Shown one piece after another: positions 1 through 6,699 of a DNA stretch of 40,204 nt; within the stretch, counting starts at the first letter, position 1, and every line of letters begins with the position of its first letter. Source of the DNA: Chitinophagales bacterium (GTDB lineage Bacteria; Bacteroidota; Bacteroidia; Chitinophagales; JADIYW01); assembly GCA_017984135.1 (NCBI GenBank), contig JAGNZZ010000022.1, forward strand, positions 1 to 40,204. Reading direction: 5' to 3'. A program made the position numbers and the translations under genes. The notes beneath the pieces are model-generated. The model was not told the origin of the DNA. It saw only the letters and a program-made list of their open reading frames with translations, and did no database searches.

Positions 1-1
1 A

Positions 2-250
2 CAAGAAGCAGAAGCTTATTTAATACATCCAATTTTGGGAATTAGATTAGTGGAAATTTCAACAGCATTACTAAAATTAGCTACTCAAAATCCGATACAA
101 ATTTTTGGAAATATAGATGCTATGAAATTGCAATCTTCAGTGACATTATTTGCCTTGTTAAATCCAACAAATCCTGTTTTTCAACAAGTATTAGATAAAT
201 ATTTTGCTGGCAAGATGGATGAAAAAACGAAGTATTTAGCAGGCAATTAA
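2..250 (+). CDS. DUF1810 family protein, C-terminal part (5' end outside window)
   Basis: The reading frame is open from the first bases of the window and stops at 250, giving the last 82 codons of a protein whose start lies upstream. The fragment matches the C-terminal half of the DUF1810 family: a LGIRLVEIS segment, then the IFGNIDAMKLQSSVTLFA block (family form: IFG...D..KL.SSMTLF), then a PVFQQVLDKYFAGKMDEKT tail. DUF1810 proteins are small cytoplasmic proteins of about 140-150 residues with no established biochemical role, so the missing part should be about 60 residues. The TTG at 35 lies inside the conserved domain and is not the real start. The stop lies two bases from the stop of the convergent argG. 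The family call is firm and the function is unknown. Confidence 0.8.
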   Translation, partial: QEAEAYLIHPILGIRLVEISTALLKLATQNPIQIFGNIDAMKLQSSVTLFALLNPTNPVFQQVLDKYFAGKMDEKTKYLAGN

Positions 251-252
251 GC

Positions 253-1455
253 TTATTTATTTTCTTCATTTACCTTGTTCCATATCATAATTTGATTGGA
301 GAAAATTTTTGCAAATCCTTTTACATCTTCGCCAGTCCAAGCATTGTTCATTTCGCCATAACTTCCAAATTTACTACTCATCAAATCATAAGGCGATTCA
401 ATGCCAATAAGTTGGAATGTATATGGTTTTAATTGAACAAAAACGTTACCGCTTACCTGTTCTTGTGTATGAGTTAAAAATGCTTCTAAATCGCGCATCA
501 AAGGTTCATAAAACAAACCTTCGTGTAAATTATTTCCATACACATTACTCAATTGATCTTTCCAAAAAAGTTGTTGTTTAGTTAGTGTATGTTTTTCTAA
601 TAAATGATGTGCTTTTATAATAATAAGTGGTGCGGCAGCTTCAAATCCAACACGTCCTTTTATCCCAATTATGGTGTCACCAACATGCACATCTCTACCA
701 ATAGCATACGCACTTGCCAATTGTTGTAACTTATTAATGGCATCAGTAGGATGTTCAAATGCTTGACCATTGATGGCCATTAATTCACCTTTGTTAAAAG
801 TTAAAGCTACTTCTTCTGAATCTGTACTTTCTTTTTGCAATGGTGTAGGAAAGGCACTTTCCGGCAACGTATGTCGAGATGTAAGCGTTTCTTTGCCACC
901 TACACTGGTACCCCAAATTCCTTGATTAATAGAGTAAGCTGCTTTTTGTGCATCTATTTCTACACCATGTTTTTTCAAATATTCTAATTCTTCTTCACGA
1001 GATAATTTGTTGTCGCGAATAGGCGTTATAATTTCGGCTTCCGGCAAAATAATATTAAAAACCATATCAAAACGCACTTGATCATTGCCGGCACCTGTAC
1101 TTCCATGCGCAATAAAATCGGCTCCAATTTCTTTGGCATATTCCGCTACGGCAATCGCTTGAAAAACACGTTCTGCGGATACCGATAAAGGATAAGTATT
1201 ATTTTTTAATACATTTCCATAAATTAAATATCGAATACATTGGTCGTAATAATTTTTCACAACATTGCGTACTACGTATTCTTTCACGCCCATTTGTTTC
1301 GCTCGTGTTTCAATGTCATTTAGTTGAGCATCACTAAAACCACCAGTGTTTACGGTAATGGCGTACACATCTAATCCTTTTTCTTCTGTTAAATATTTTA
1401 CACAATATGAAGTATCTAATCCACCACTATATGCTAAAACAACTTTTTTGCTCAT
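253..1455 (-). CDS. argG: Argininosuccinate synthase
   Basis: Joins citrulline and aspartate with ATP to give argininosuccinate, the penultimate step of arginine synthesis in the cytoplasm. The 400-residue length is normal for the family. The N-terminal PP-loop AYSGGLDTS is at residues 8-16, and the nucleotide/citrulline-binding block HGSTGAGNDQVRFD is at 117-130. It starts five bases after the stop of the GNAT gene at 1461, so the two are almost certainly co-transcribed. In many Bacteroidota the same pair is followed by argC and argD. Here the next gene downstream is the convergent DUF1810 gene, so the remaining arginine genes must lie elsewhere. Recognition is confident. Confidence 0.97.
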   Translation of the reverse strand: MSKKVVLAYSGGLDTSYCVKYLTEEKGLDVYAITVNTGGFSDAQLNDIETRAKQMGVKEYVVRNVVKNYYDQCIRYLIYGNVLKNNTYPLSVSAERVFQAIAVAEYAKEIGADFIAHGSTGAGNDQVRFDMVFNIILPEAEIITPIRDNKLSREEELEYLKKHGVEIDAQKAAYSINQGIWGTSVGGKETLTSRHTLPESAFPTPLQKESTDSEEVALTFNKGELMAINGQAFEHPTDAINKLQQLASAYAIGRDVHVGDTIIGIKGRVGFEAAAPLIIIKAHHLLEKHTLTKQQLFWKDQLSNVYGNNLHEGLFYEPLMRDLEAFLTHTQEQVSGNVFVQLKPYTFQLIGIESPYDLMSSKFGSYGEMNNAWTGEDVKGFAKIFSNQIMIWNKVNEENK

Positions 1456-1460
1456 AATTT

Positions 1461-2135
1461 TTATTTTTTATTTTCTTTACTTTTTCCAGCAGTTTTTACC
1501 ACACGTATGCGTTGAGCTTTTGGTGTTTTCAGTTTTGATGGAATTTTCTTTTCTATTTTTTTTATTTTGGCGAATTCTTTTTTCTTTTCATCTTTTGGAT
1601 TGAAAAGCATGGCAGTACAAAGGCAATTTTTTCTTTCTGTACGAGTGAGCACATCATAGTTAATACAACTTTTACAACCACTCCAAAAAGCATCATCTTG
1701 CGTGAGTTCGGAAAAGGTAACTGGTTTGTAGCCTAAATCAGAATTGAGTTTCATGACGGCTAAACTGGTTGTGATACCAAAAATTTTTGCATTTGGAAAT
1801 TTTTTACGCGTGTGCTCGAATACAAATTTTTTAATTCGTTTGGCTAAACCATGGTGGCGAAAATCTTCTTTTACGATTAATCCAGAATTGGCAACGTAGT
1901 TTTTGCCTTCCCAAGTTTCTATATAACAAAAGCCTGCAATTTGCTGATGTGCAGAAATTGCAATAATGGCTTTTTCTTGTATAATTTTTTCTTTGATGTA
2001 TTCCGGATCACGTTTGGCTATTCCAGTTCCTCTTTTTTTTGCAGATTCTTCATACATTTTACATAATTCATCGGCAAATTGTAGATGTTCAATTTTGGCT
2101 ATTTGAACGCTGAATTTTTCTGCTGTTTTTTTCAA
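1461..2135 (-). CDS. GNAT acetyltransferase paired with argG (candidate N-acetylglutamate synthase)
   Basis: A GNAT-fold acetyltransferase of 224 residues. The acetyl-CoA pyrophosphate-binding loop RHHGLAKR is at about 93-100, after a beta-strand SGLIVKEDF. After the fold comes a cysteine-containing segment (GCKSCINYD, then KNCLCTAMLF) characteristic of the Bacteroidota GNAT proteins encoded next to argG. The last 50 or so residues are a lysine-rich tail. Position upstream of argG suggests it makes N-acetylglutamate for arginine synthesis, but this is inferred from neighbourhood and is not proven by motifs. The cysteine cluster could bind a metal. A -7-like box lies upstream at 2172-2179. Other GNAT substrates cannot be excluded. 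Confidence 0.85.
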   Translation of the reverse strand: MKKTAEKFSVQIAKIEHLQFADELCKMYEESAKKRGTGIAKRDPEYIKEKIIQEKAIIAISAHQQIAGFCYIETWEGKNYVANSGLIVKEDFRHHGLAKRIKKFVFEHTRKKFPNAKIFGITTSLAVMKLNSDLGYKPVTFSELTQDDAFWSGCKSCINYDVLTRTERKNCLCTAMLFNPKDEKKKEFAKIKKIEKKIPSKLKTPKAQRIRVVKTAGKSKENKK

Positions 2136-2171
2136 TGTATAAGGTGATTAAAATATAAAAATCTGTACTAA

Positions 2172-2179
2172 CAAAAATA
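2172..2179 (-). promoter_or_regulatory. Candidate Bacteroidota -7 box for the GNAT-argG operon
   Basis: Read on the minus strand this is TATTTTTG, an exact match to the Bacteroidota -7 consensus TAnnTTTG, 37 bases upstream of the GNAT start codon. I do not find a clear TTTG -33 element at the usual 19-21 base spacing, so the assignment is tentative. Confidence 0.4.
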
Positions 2180-2219
2180 TAGAGCAAATTGTAAATTGAA
2201 TGTTATTTTTTATTCTTAA

Positions 2220-2252
2220 AAATGAAATTAATTGCATGTATTATTTTCATTT
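2220..2252. repeat. 13-bp inverted repeat between the GNAT-argG and lgt promoters
   Basis: AAATGAAATTAAT at 2220-2232 and ATTATTTTCATTT at 2240-2252 are complementary at 12 of 13 positions, with a 7-base spacer. It lies between the divergent candidate promoters at 2172 (minus) and 2344 (plus), a typical place for an operator. It does not have the spacing of the classical ARG box, so no regulator is named. Confidence 0.5.
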
Positions 2253-2343
2253 AATGTATTTCTAACGTCTATTTTTAGCTTTTATTTAACGTAGTTTCTT
2301 TCGTTTGTTTATGCTTAATGAAGTTTCAAATAAAATAAAATAC

Positions 2344-2351
2344 TAACTTTG
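2344..2351 (+). promoter_or_regulatory. -7 box of the lgt promoter
   Basis: TAACTTTG is an exact match to the Bacteroidota TAnnTTTG -7 consensus, 26 bases upstream of the lgt start codon. A weak TTTC at 2324-2327 could be the -33 element at a 16-base spacing, shorter than usual. Confidence 0.5.
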
Positions 2352-2377
2352 GACATCTTTTTAAATAGAACCTAAGT

Positions 2378-3202
2378 ATGAGTAGTTTATTATCTTTTAT
2401 CATTCATTGGAATATTAGTCCTGAAATTTTTATGATTACCGAATCGTTCGGTATTCGTTGGTACAGTTTATTATATGGTGCCGCATTTTTTTTAGGCTAT
2501 CAAATTTTATTCTGGGAATTTAAAAATGAAAATAAAGATACAGAAGGTGCTGATCAACTTTTAATGTACATGTTTATAGCGGTAATTGTTGGTGCTCGTT
2601 TAGGACATGTTTTCTTCTATCAATGGGATTATTATAGCCAAAATTTATTGGAAATAGTTCAAATATGGAAAGGTGGATTAGCCAGTCATGGTGCTGCCAT
2701 CGCCATTACAATTGCATTGATATTATACAAGCTTAAACATCCTGAATTAACCTTTTTATGGATTATAGATAGAGTAGCAATTCCTACAGCAATTGGAGGT
2801 TCGTTTATTCGTTTTGGCAATTTCTTTAATTCTGAAATTGTTGGCGATTACACAGATGGAAGTTGGGGCGTAGTGTTTGAGCGTTTAGGGGAAACTATAC
2901 CACGTGTGCCCATTCAATTATTTGAAGGATTTTTGTATGTTTTGATTTTTATTGTTTTAATGACTATTTATAAACTTAAAAAATATAAACCACAAGAAGG
3001 CAGTTTAATGTCTATTTTCTTGTTTATGATGTTTGCAGGTAGGTTCTTTTTAGAATATTGGAAAGTAGATGAAAATCCGTTGACCATGTTAGGCGTAACT
3101 TTAACGCATGGTCAATGGTTGAGTTTTCCTTTTATTGGCATTGCGTTTTTCATTTATTATTTATCGTATAGAAATAAAAAAGTATCAAAGCACATGGCTT
3201 AG
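2378..3202 (+). CDS. lgt: Prolipoprotein diacylglyceryl transferase
   Basis: Inner-membrane enzyme that transfers diacylglycerol from phosphatidylglycerol to the lipobox cysteine of prelipoproteins, the first step of lipoprotein maturation. The 274-residue protein has about seven hydrophobic segments. Lgt hallmarks are visible: GGLASHGAAIAI with the conserved His at 104, and the signature FIRFGNFFNSE with the conserved Arg at 145 followed by G-N-F-F-N-S-E. It has its own promoter (2344-2351). Its end is six bases from the end of the convergent msrB. The next plus-strand gene is the Lnb-type N-acyltransferase at 3796, so two enzymes of the same pathway sit within 600 bases of each other. Confidence 0.97.
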   Translation: MSSLLSFIIHWNISPEIFMITESFGIRWYSLLYGAAFFLGYQILFWEFKNENKDTEGADQLLMYMFIAVIVGARLGHVFFYQWDYYSQNLLEIVQIWKGGLASHGAAIAITIALILYKLKHPELTFLWIIDRVAIPTAIGGSFIRFGNFFNSEIVGDYTDGSWGVVFERLGETIPRVPIQLFEGFLYVLIFIVLMTIYKLKKYKPQEGSLMSIFLFMMFAGRFFLEYWKVDENPLTMLGVTLTHGQWLSFPFIGIAFFIYYLSYRNKKVSKHMA

Positions 3203-3208
3203 GTTTGC

Positions 3209-3736
3209 TTATTTTTTTTCTTCAAAATTCATTGAAATAGAATTAATACAATATCGCAATCCTGTTTTATCAATTGGACCATCATTGAAAACATGTCCTA
3301 AATGAGAATGGCATTTCCTGCATAATACTTCAATGCGAGTCATTCCATGGCTGTTATCCAATTGTGTAATTAAAGACGTATCAGATGCTTTGTCGTAAAA
3401 TGCCGGCCATCCACATCCACTATGGTATTTGGTGGTAGATGTAAAAAGTAAATTACCACATGCTTTACAATAATAACTGCCATCCTCTTTTAAATCGGTA
3501 TATTTTCCGGTGAAAGCTCTTTCTGTTCCTGCATTGCGCAACACGTAATATTCTTCATCTGTTAATATTTTTTTCCAATCATCATTTGATTTTTTAATTT
3601 CAGGAGTGTTCATTTTTTCTTGTTTTTGTAGCACTTGATTATTGGGATTTGTTTGTTTTGTTGGAATTTTAGTTTGACATTGAAGGAAAATTCCAAAGCA
3701 AATGATAGTAATAATGTTTTTGAAATAGTTCATCAT
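3209..3736 (-). CDS. msrB: Peptide-methionine (R)-S-oxide reductase, secreted form
   Basis: Reduces methionine-R-sulfoxide in proteins. The 175-residue protein has an N-terminal hydrophobic segment (about 7-19) ending in LQC, with Cys20 as a possible lipidated residue. The Gln before the Cys is atypical for a lipobox, so either a lipoprotein or a membrane-anchored periplasmic protein is possible. The MsrB domain spans about 52-172. Zinc ligands are C90/C93 (CKACGN) and C139/C142 (CRKCHSH), the substrate-pocket motif GCGWPAF is at 107-113, and the catalytic Cys is at 163 in RYCINS. All key residues are present. The export signal places it outside the cytoplasm, unlike housekeeping MsrB. It lies between lgt and lnb but is transcribed the opposite way. 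Confidence 0.95.
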   Translation of the reverse strand: MMNYFKNIITIICFGIFLQCQTKIPTKQTNPNNQVLQKQEKMNTPEIKKSNDDWKKILTDEEYYVLRNAGTERAFTGKYTDLKEDGSYYCKACGNLLFTSTTKYHSGCGWPAFYDKASDTSLITQLDNSHGMTRIEVLCRKCHSHLGHVFNDGPIDKTGLRYCINSISMNFEEKK

Positions 3737-3795
3737 GCTTGTTATATTTCATTAACGTTGAACAGAATAAATTGTTTTATTTCTATATTCGTACA

Positions 3796-4998
3796 ATGAA
3801 GTTAAAATTTATTAAACAAATAATTACCACAGCCATTTTTTTTAATGCAATGTTTGTTTTTGCACAAAAAAAAGACGTTCAAGTGCCTGATTTAACTTCC
3901 AGTGCCCAAATTAGTTTATTAACTGTAGGTCGCGCAGATGATGAAATTTGGCAAAATTTTGGCCATACAGCTATTCGTGTTAAAGACTCAATTTTAGGCT
4001 GGGATTTGGTATTCAATTATGGAACTTTTGATTTTTCAGATCCAGATTTTATGATGAAATTTATAAAACGTACCTTGTTGTATTATGAATCCATCGATAA
4101 TTTTTCAGATTTTGAACAAATGTATCGCGAAGAAAACAGATGGATTCGTGAGCAAGTATTGAATCTTTCCTATGTGCAAAAACAGACTTTATTTGAGCGT
4201 TTAACTATAAATGCAAGAGAAGAAAATAAATATTATATCTACGATTTTTTATTTGATAATTGTTCCACTCGACCACGTGATATTATCTTATCGCTTTTTA
4301 AAAATAAAACTTTTAAAACGGATGTTGAGGATGCTGCAACCTATCGTCAGTTAATAGATAGAAACGTGCCGAACGAATGGTTGGATGTTGGTATGGATAT
4401 TTTAATTGGGATTCCAACCGATCAACCAGCTAACTTCGGGCGAACCTTTTTACCAGATGAATTAATGCAAGCGTTTGATAGTGCAATTGTTGACGGTCAT
4501 CCATTAACAAAGAGCAATGTATTAATTTTAGATGCTGTTCCACAATATCAGCAAAAACAATGGATTACACCAGATTTAGTTTTCTGGATTTTGTTTTTTG
4601 TCATCCTACTTTTACAGCTTAAATTTTCATTCTTTTCTAAGTATAAATTTATTCCAATTTTATACTTTTCAATTTTAGGATTATTAGGTTACTTGTTTTT
4701 ATTTTTATGGTTTTTCACCGATCATCAATGTACCAAATGGAACTTTAACATATTATGGGCAATGCCTTTAAATATTCCATTTACTTGGTTTCTAATGAAA
4801 CGTGAAATACCAAAAATTATTATATTTTTTATAAAAATATATAGAATTGTATTAATTATATTGTTAGTAGCTTGGGGTTTTAATCCGCAAACATATCACA
4901 GTGCTGTTATTCCTTTAATACTGACTGCTATTTTATTTACATCAATATTTTTATCTATTCCTAAAAAAGATGATTTTAAAAATCGTCTTTTTGGATAA
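3796..4998 (+). CDS. lnb: Lnb-type lipoprotein N-acyltransferase (DUF4105, Lnb N-terminal periplasmic domain)
   Basis: The DUF4105 family has been identified as Lnb, the Bacteroidota enzyme that N-acylates lipoproteins where Lnt is absent. I start it at the ATG at 3796, because it yields a clean signal peptide (MKLKFIKQIITT...FAQ, residues 1-24). An in-frame ATG at 3739 would put an unlikely hydrophilic stretch before it. The periplasmic domain (about 30-260) has the conserved FGHTAIRV with His57 and DNCSTRP with Cys156. About five membrane helices follow from residue 265 or so. The His-before-Cys order resembles permuted NlpC/P60-like enzymes such as LRAT acyltransferases (inference). Nearby lgt fits a lipoprotein role. 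A hairpin terminator overlaps its last codons. The family call is firm; activity is inferred from family. Confidence 0.85.
   Translation: MKLKFIKQIITTAIFFNAMFVFAQKKDVQVPDLTSSAQISLLTVGRADDEIWQNFGHTAIRVKDSILGWDLVFNYGTFDFSDPDFMMKFIKRTLLYYESIDNFSDFEQMYREENRWIREQVLNLSYVQKQTLFERLTINAREENKYYIYDFLFDNCSTRPRDIILSLFKNKTFKTDVEDAATYRQLIDRNVPNEWLDVGMDILIGIPTDQPANFGRTFLPDELMQAFDSAIVDGHPLTKSNVLILDAVPQYQQKQWITPDLVFWILFFVILLLQLKFSFFSKYKFIPILYFSILGLLGYLFLFLWFFTDHQCTKWNFNILWAMPLNIPFTWFLMKREIPKIIIFFIKIYRIVLIILLVAWGFNPQTYHSAVIPLILTAILFTSIFLSIPKKDDFKNRLFG
4964..4992. terminator. Bidirectional hairpin terminator inside the 3' end of lnb
   Basis: AAAAAGATGATTTT at 4964-4977 and AAAATCGTCTTTTT at 4979-4992 pair along their length with one G-T wobble. 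The stem is flanked by A and T runs, so it can terminate transcription on either strand. It lies inside the last codons of lnb and faces the end of ald, as expected for a terminator shared by convergent genes. Confidence 0.55.
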
Positions 4999-5033
4999 TG
5001 ATAATTAAGTGGCAATAGATTGAAAGCGATAAA

Positions 5034-6245
5034 TTAGAAATCAGCACTTAAAAGCAATTCTAAATCAGTAAATTTTAAATCAAACTTTGATGCAATAAAT
5101 TCTTTAGTAATAGCACCTTTGTACAGGTAAGCTCCTTGACGTAAGTTAGCATCTTGTTTTATCAAACATTCCAAACCGCCTGAATCAGATGCATTTTTTA
5201 AAATGGGCGATAAAATATTGCTCAAGGCATAGCTGGCGGTTTTGGAAACATTAGAAGCAATATTGGGAACACAATAATGAATTACATCGTGTTTTTTATA
5301 AATGGGTTCATTGTGGTTGGTTACCATTGATGTTTCAAAACAACCACCATGGTCAATGGAAACATCAATAATTACTGCATTTTTCTTCATGGAACAAACC
5401 ATGTCTTCTGTCACTACTTTAGGTGTTTTTCCATTTTTAGGTTTTAGCGCACCAATTACAACGTGTGCACGTGAAATATTTTTTGCTAAATTAATAGGAT
5501 CAATCACTGACGTGTAAATTTTATTTCCTAAATCACTTTGTAAACGGGAAAGTCGATAAATATTATTGTCGAACACTTGCACGGATGCACCTAAAGCTAA
5601 TGCTGCTTTCGCAGCGGCTTCGCCAACTGTTCCTGCACCAAGTATTAATATTTTTGCAGGTGGTTGCCCAGCAATACCACCTAATAAAACTCCAGAACCA
5701 TATTCATTGCTTAAATATTTTGATGCGGTTAAAATAGCATAACTTCCTGCAATTTCGCTCATGCTTCGCATAAACGGATAGGTATTGTAATCGCCACGAA
5801 CATACTCAAATGCCAATGCCGTAATGCGTTTGTCCATCATGGATTTTAGCATCAATTTGTTTTGAGAAGGCAATAGAATAGGTGAAAAAATGATCTGATT
5901 TTTTTGCAATAAACTAACTTCATTGGAATTTAATGGTGCTGATTTTAAAATAATATCGGCTTTGTAAACATCTTCTTTAGAAAAAATAATATCTGCACCA
6001 GCTTTTAAATAATCTTCATCGCTAAAGTTAGAATTGATGCCTGCATTTTTTTCAATTGAAATTCTAAATCCATAGTTAACTAAAGCTGCAACAGAATTAG
6101 GCGTAAGAGGAATTCTTTTTTCTTGAAATTCAGTTTCTTTGGGAATGCCAATAAATAAAGACTTTTTGCTATTTCCAACTTCTGCTAAAACTTCTTTAGG
6201 ATAAAGTGTGTATTCCAGTTTTAATTTTCCTATTATGGATTCCAT
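5034..6245 (-). CDS. ald: Alanine dehydrogenase family protein (AlaDH/PNT fold)
   Basis: A 403-residue protein of the alanine dehydrogenase / transhydrogenase-alpha family, which converts alanine to pyruvate with NAD. The substrate loop IGIPKETEFQEKRIPLTP is near 32-49, and the Rossmann fingerprint GAGTVGEAAAKAALALGA is near 200. The segment IIDVSIDHGGCFETS contains the conserved catalytic Asp and favours alanine dehydrogenase over PntA. Lys101 (ILKSAP) aligns with the conserved substrate Lys. The catalytic His that normally lies in LFTYLHLA appears replaced by Leu124 (FSPILLP), so the activity is not certain. About 30 extra N-terminal residues are typical of the Bacteroidota subgroup. It follows tsaE by 19 bases in the porX-tsaE-ald unit. 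Confidence 0.85.
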   Translation of the reverse strand: MESIIGKLKLEYTLYPKEVLAEVGNSKKSLFIGIPKETEFQEKRIPLTPNSVAALVNYGFRISIEKNAGINSNFSDEDYLKAGADIIFSKEDVYKADIILKSAPLNSNEVSLLQKNQIIFSPILLPSQNKLMLKSMMDKRITALAFEYVRGDYNTYPFMRSMSEIAGSYAILTASKYLSNEYGSGVLLGGIAGQPPAKILILGAGTVGEAAAKAALALGASVQVFDNNIYRLSRLQSDLGNKIYTSVIDPINLAKNISRAHVVIGALKPKNGKTPKVVTEDMVCSMKKNAVIIDVSIDHGGCFETSMVTNHNEPIYKKHDVIHYCVPNIASNVSKTASYALSNILSPILKNASDSGGLECLIKQDANLRQGAYLYKGAITKEFIASKFDLKFTDLELLLSADF

Positions 6246-6264
6246 GCTGATTGTTTAACTTCGA

Positions 6265-6681
6265 CTATAGAATTTCAATATTTCTAGAATCGTCATCTAA
6301 TTTAGTAATTTTAATTTTAATATGCTTTTCGGGAATAATGGATTCAAAATTATCCGGCCATTCAATAAAACAAATAGCATTAGAATACAAATAATCTTCT
6401 AAGCCAATGTTTTGAGCTTCATCTGTAGAGTTTAAACGATATAAATCAATGTGATAAATGCTTTCTTGATTGGTTGTTTTATATTCGTTGATAATTGGAT
6501 AAGTAGGTGATGAGATAATATCTAATACTTGTAATTGCTCGCAAACTAATTTAATTAATGTGGTTTTTCCTGCGCCTAAATTTCCATAAAAACAAAAAAG
6601 AGTATTTGAAATGGATAGGTTTACTATTTTTGATGCTACGTCATTTAATTCATGAATGTTTTTTACAGAATATACTTGCAT
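6265..6681 (-). CDS. tsaE: tRNA threonylcarbamoyladenosine biosynthesis ATPase TsaE
   Basis: Small ATPase that works with TsaB, TsaC and TsaD to place threonylcarbamoyl on A37 of ANN-decoding tRNAs. The 138-residue length is typical. The Walker A motif GNLGAGKT is at 33-40, followed by the SSPTYPIINEY block (switch I-like) and YHIDLYRL. The conserved tail has FIEWPD...IPEKHIKIKI. It lies between porX (18 bases upstream) and ald (19 bases downstream), so the three probably form one transcript. Confidence 0.95.
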   Translation of the reverse strand: MQVYSVKNIHELNDVASKIVNLSISNTLFCFYGNLGAGKTTLIKLVCEQLQVLDIISSPTYPIINEYKTTNQESIYHIDLYRLNSTDEAQNIGLEDYLYSNAICFIEWPDNFESIIPEKHIKIKITKLDDDSRNIEIL

Positions 6682-6699
6682 GATGCTTGTTTCAATAAT

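Noticed and set aside
1346-1603. Plus-strand open frame across the argG/GNAT junction
   Set aside because: It lies opposite two well-recognised genes, and its product is a low-complexity Phe/Leu-rich sequence without family features.
3739-3795. Longer start for lnb at the ATG at 3739
   Set aside because: It would put 19 mostly polar residues before a textbook signal peptide; the ATG at 3796 is the natural start.
5034-6245. Transhydrogenase alpha subunit (PntA) in place of alanine dehydrogenase
   Set aside because: The DVSIDHGGCFETS segment is of the alanine dehydrogenase type, and no pntB partner follows.
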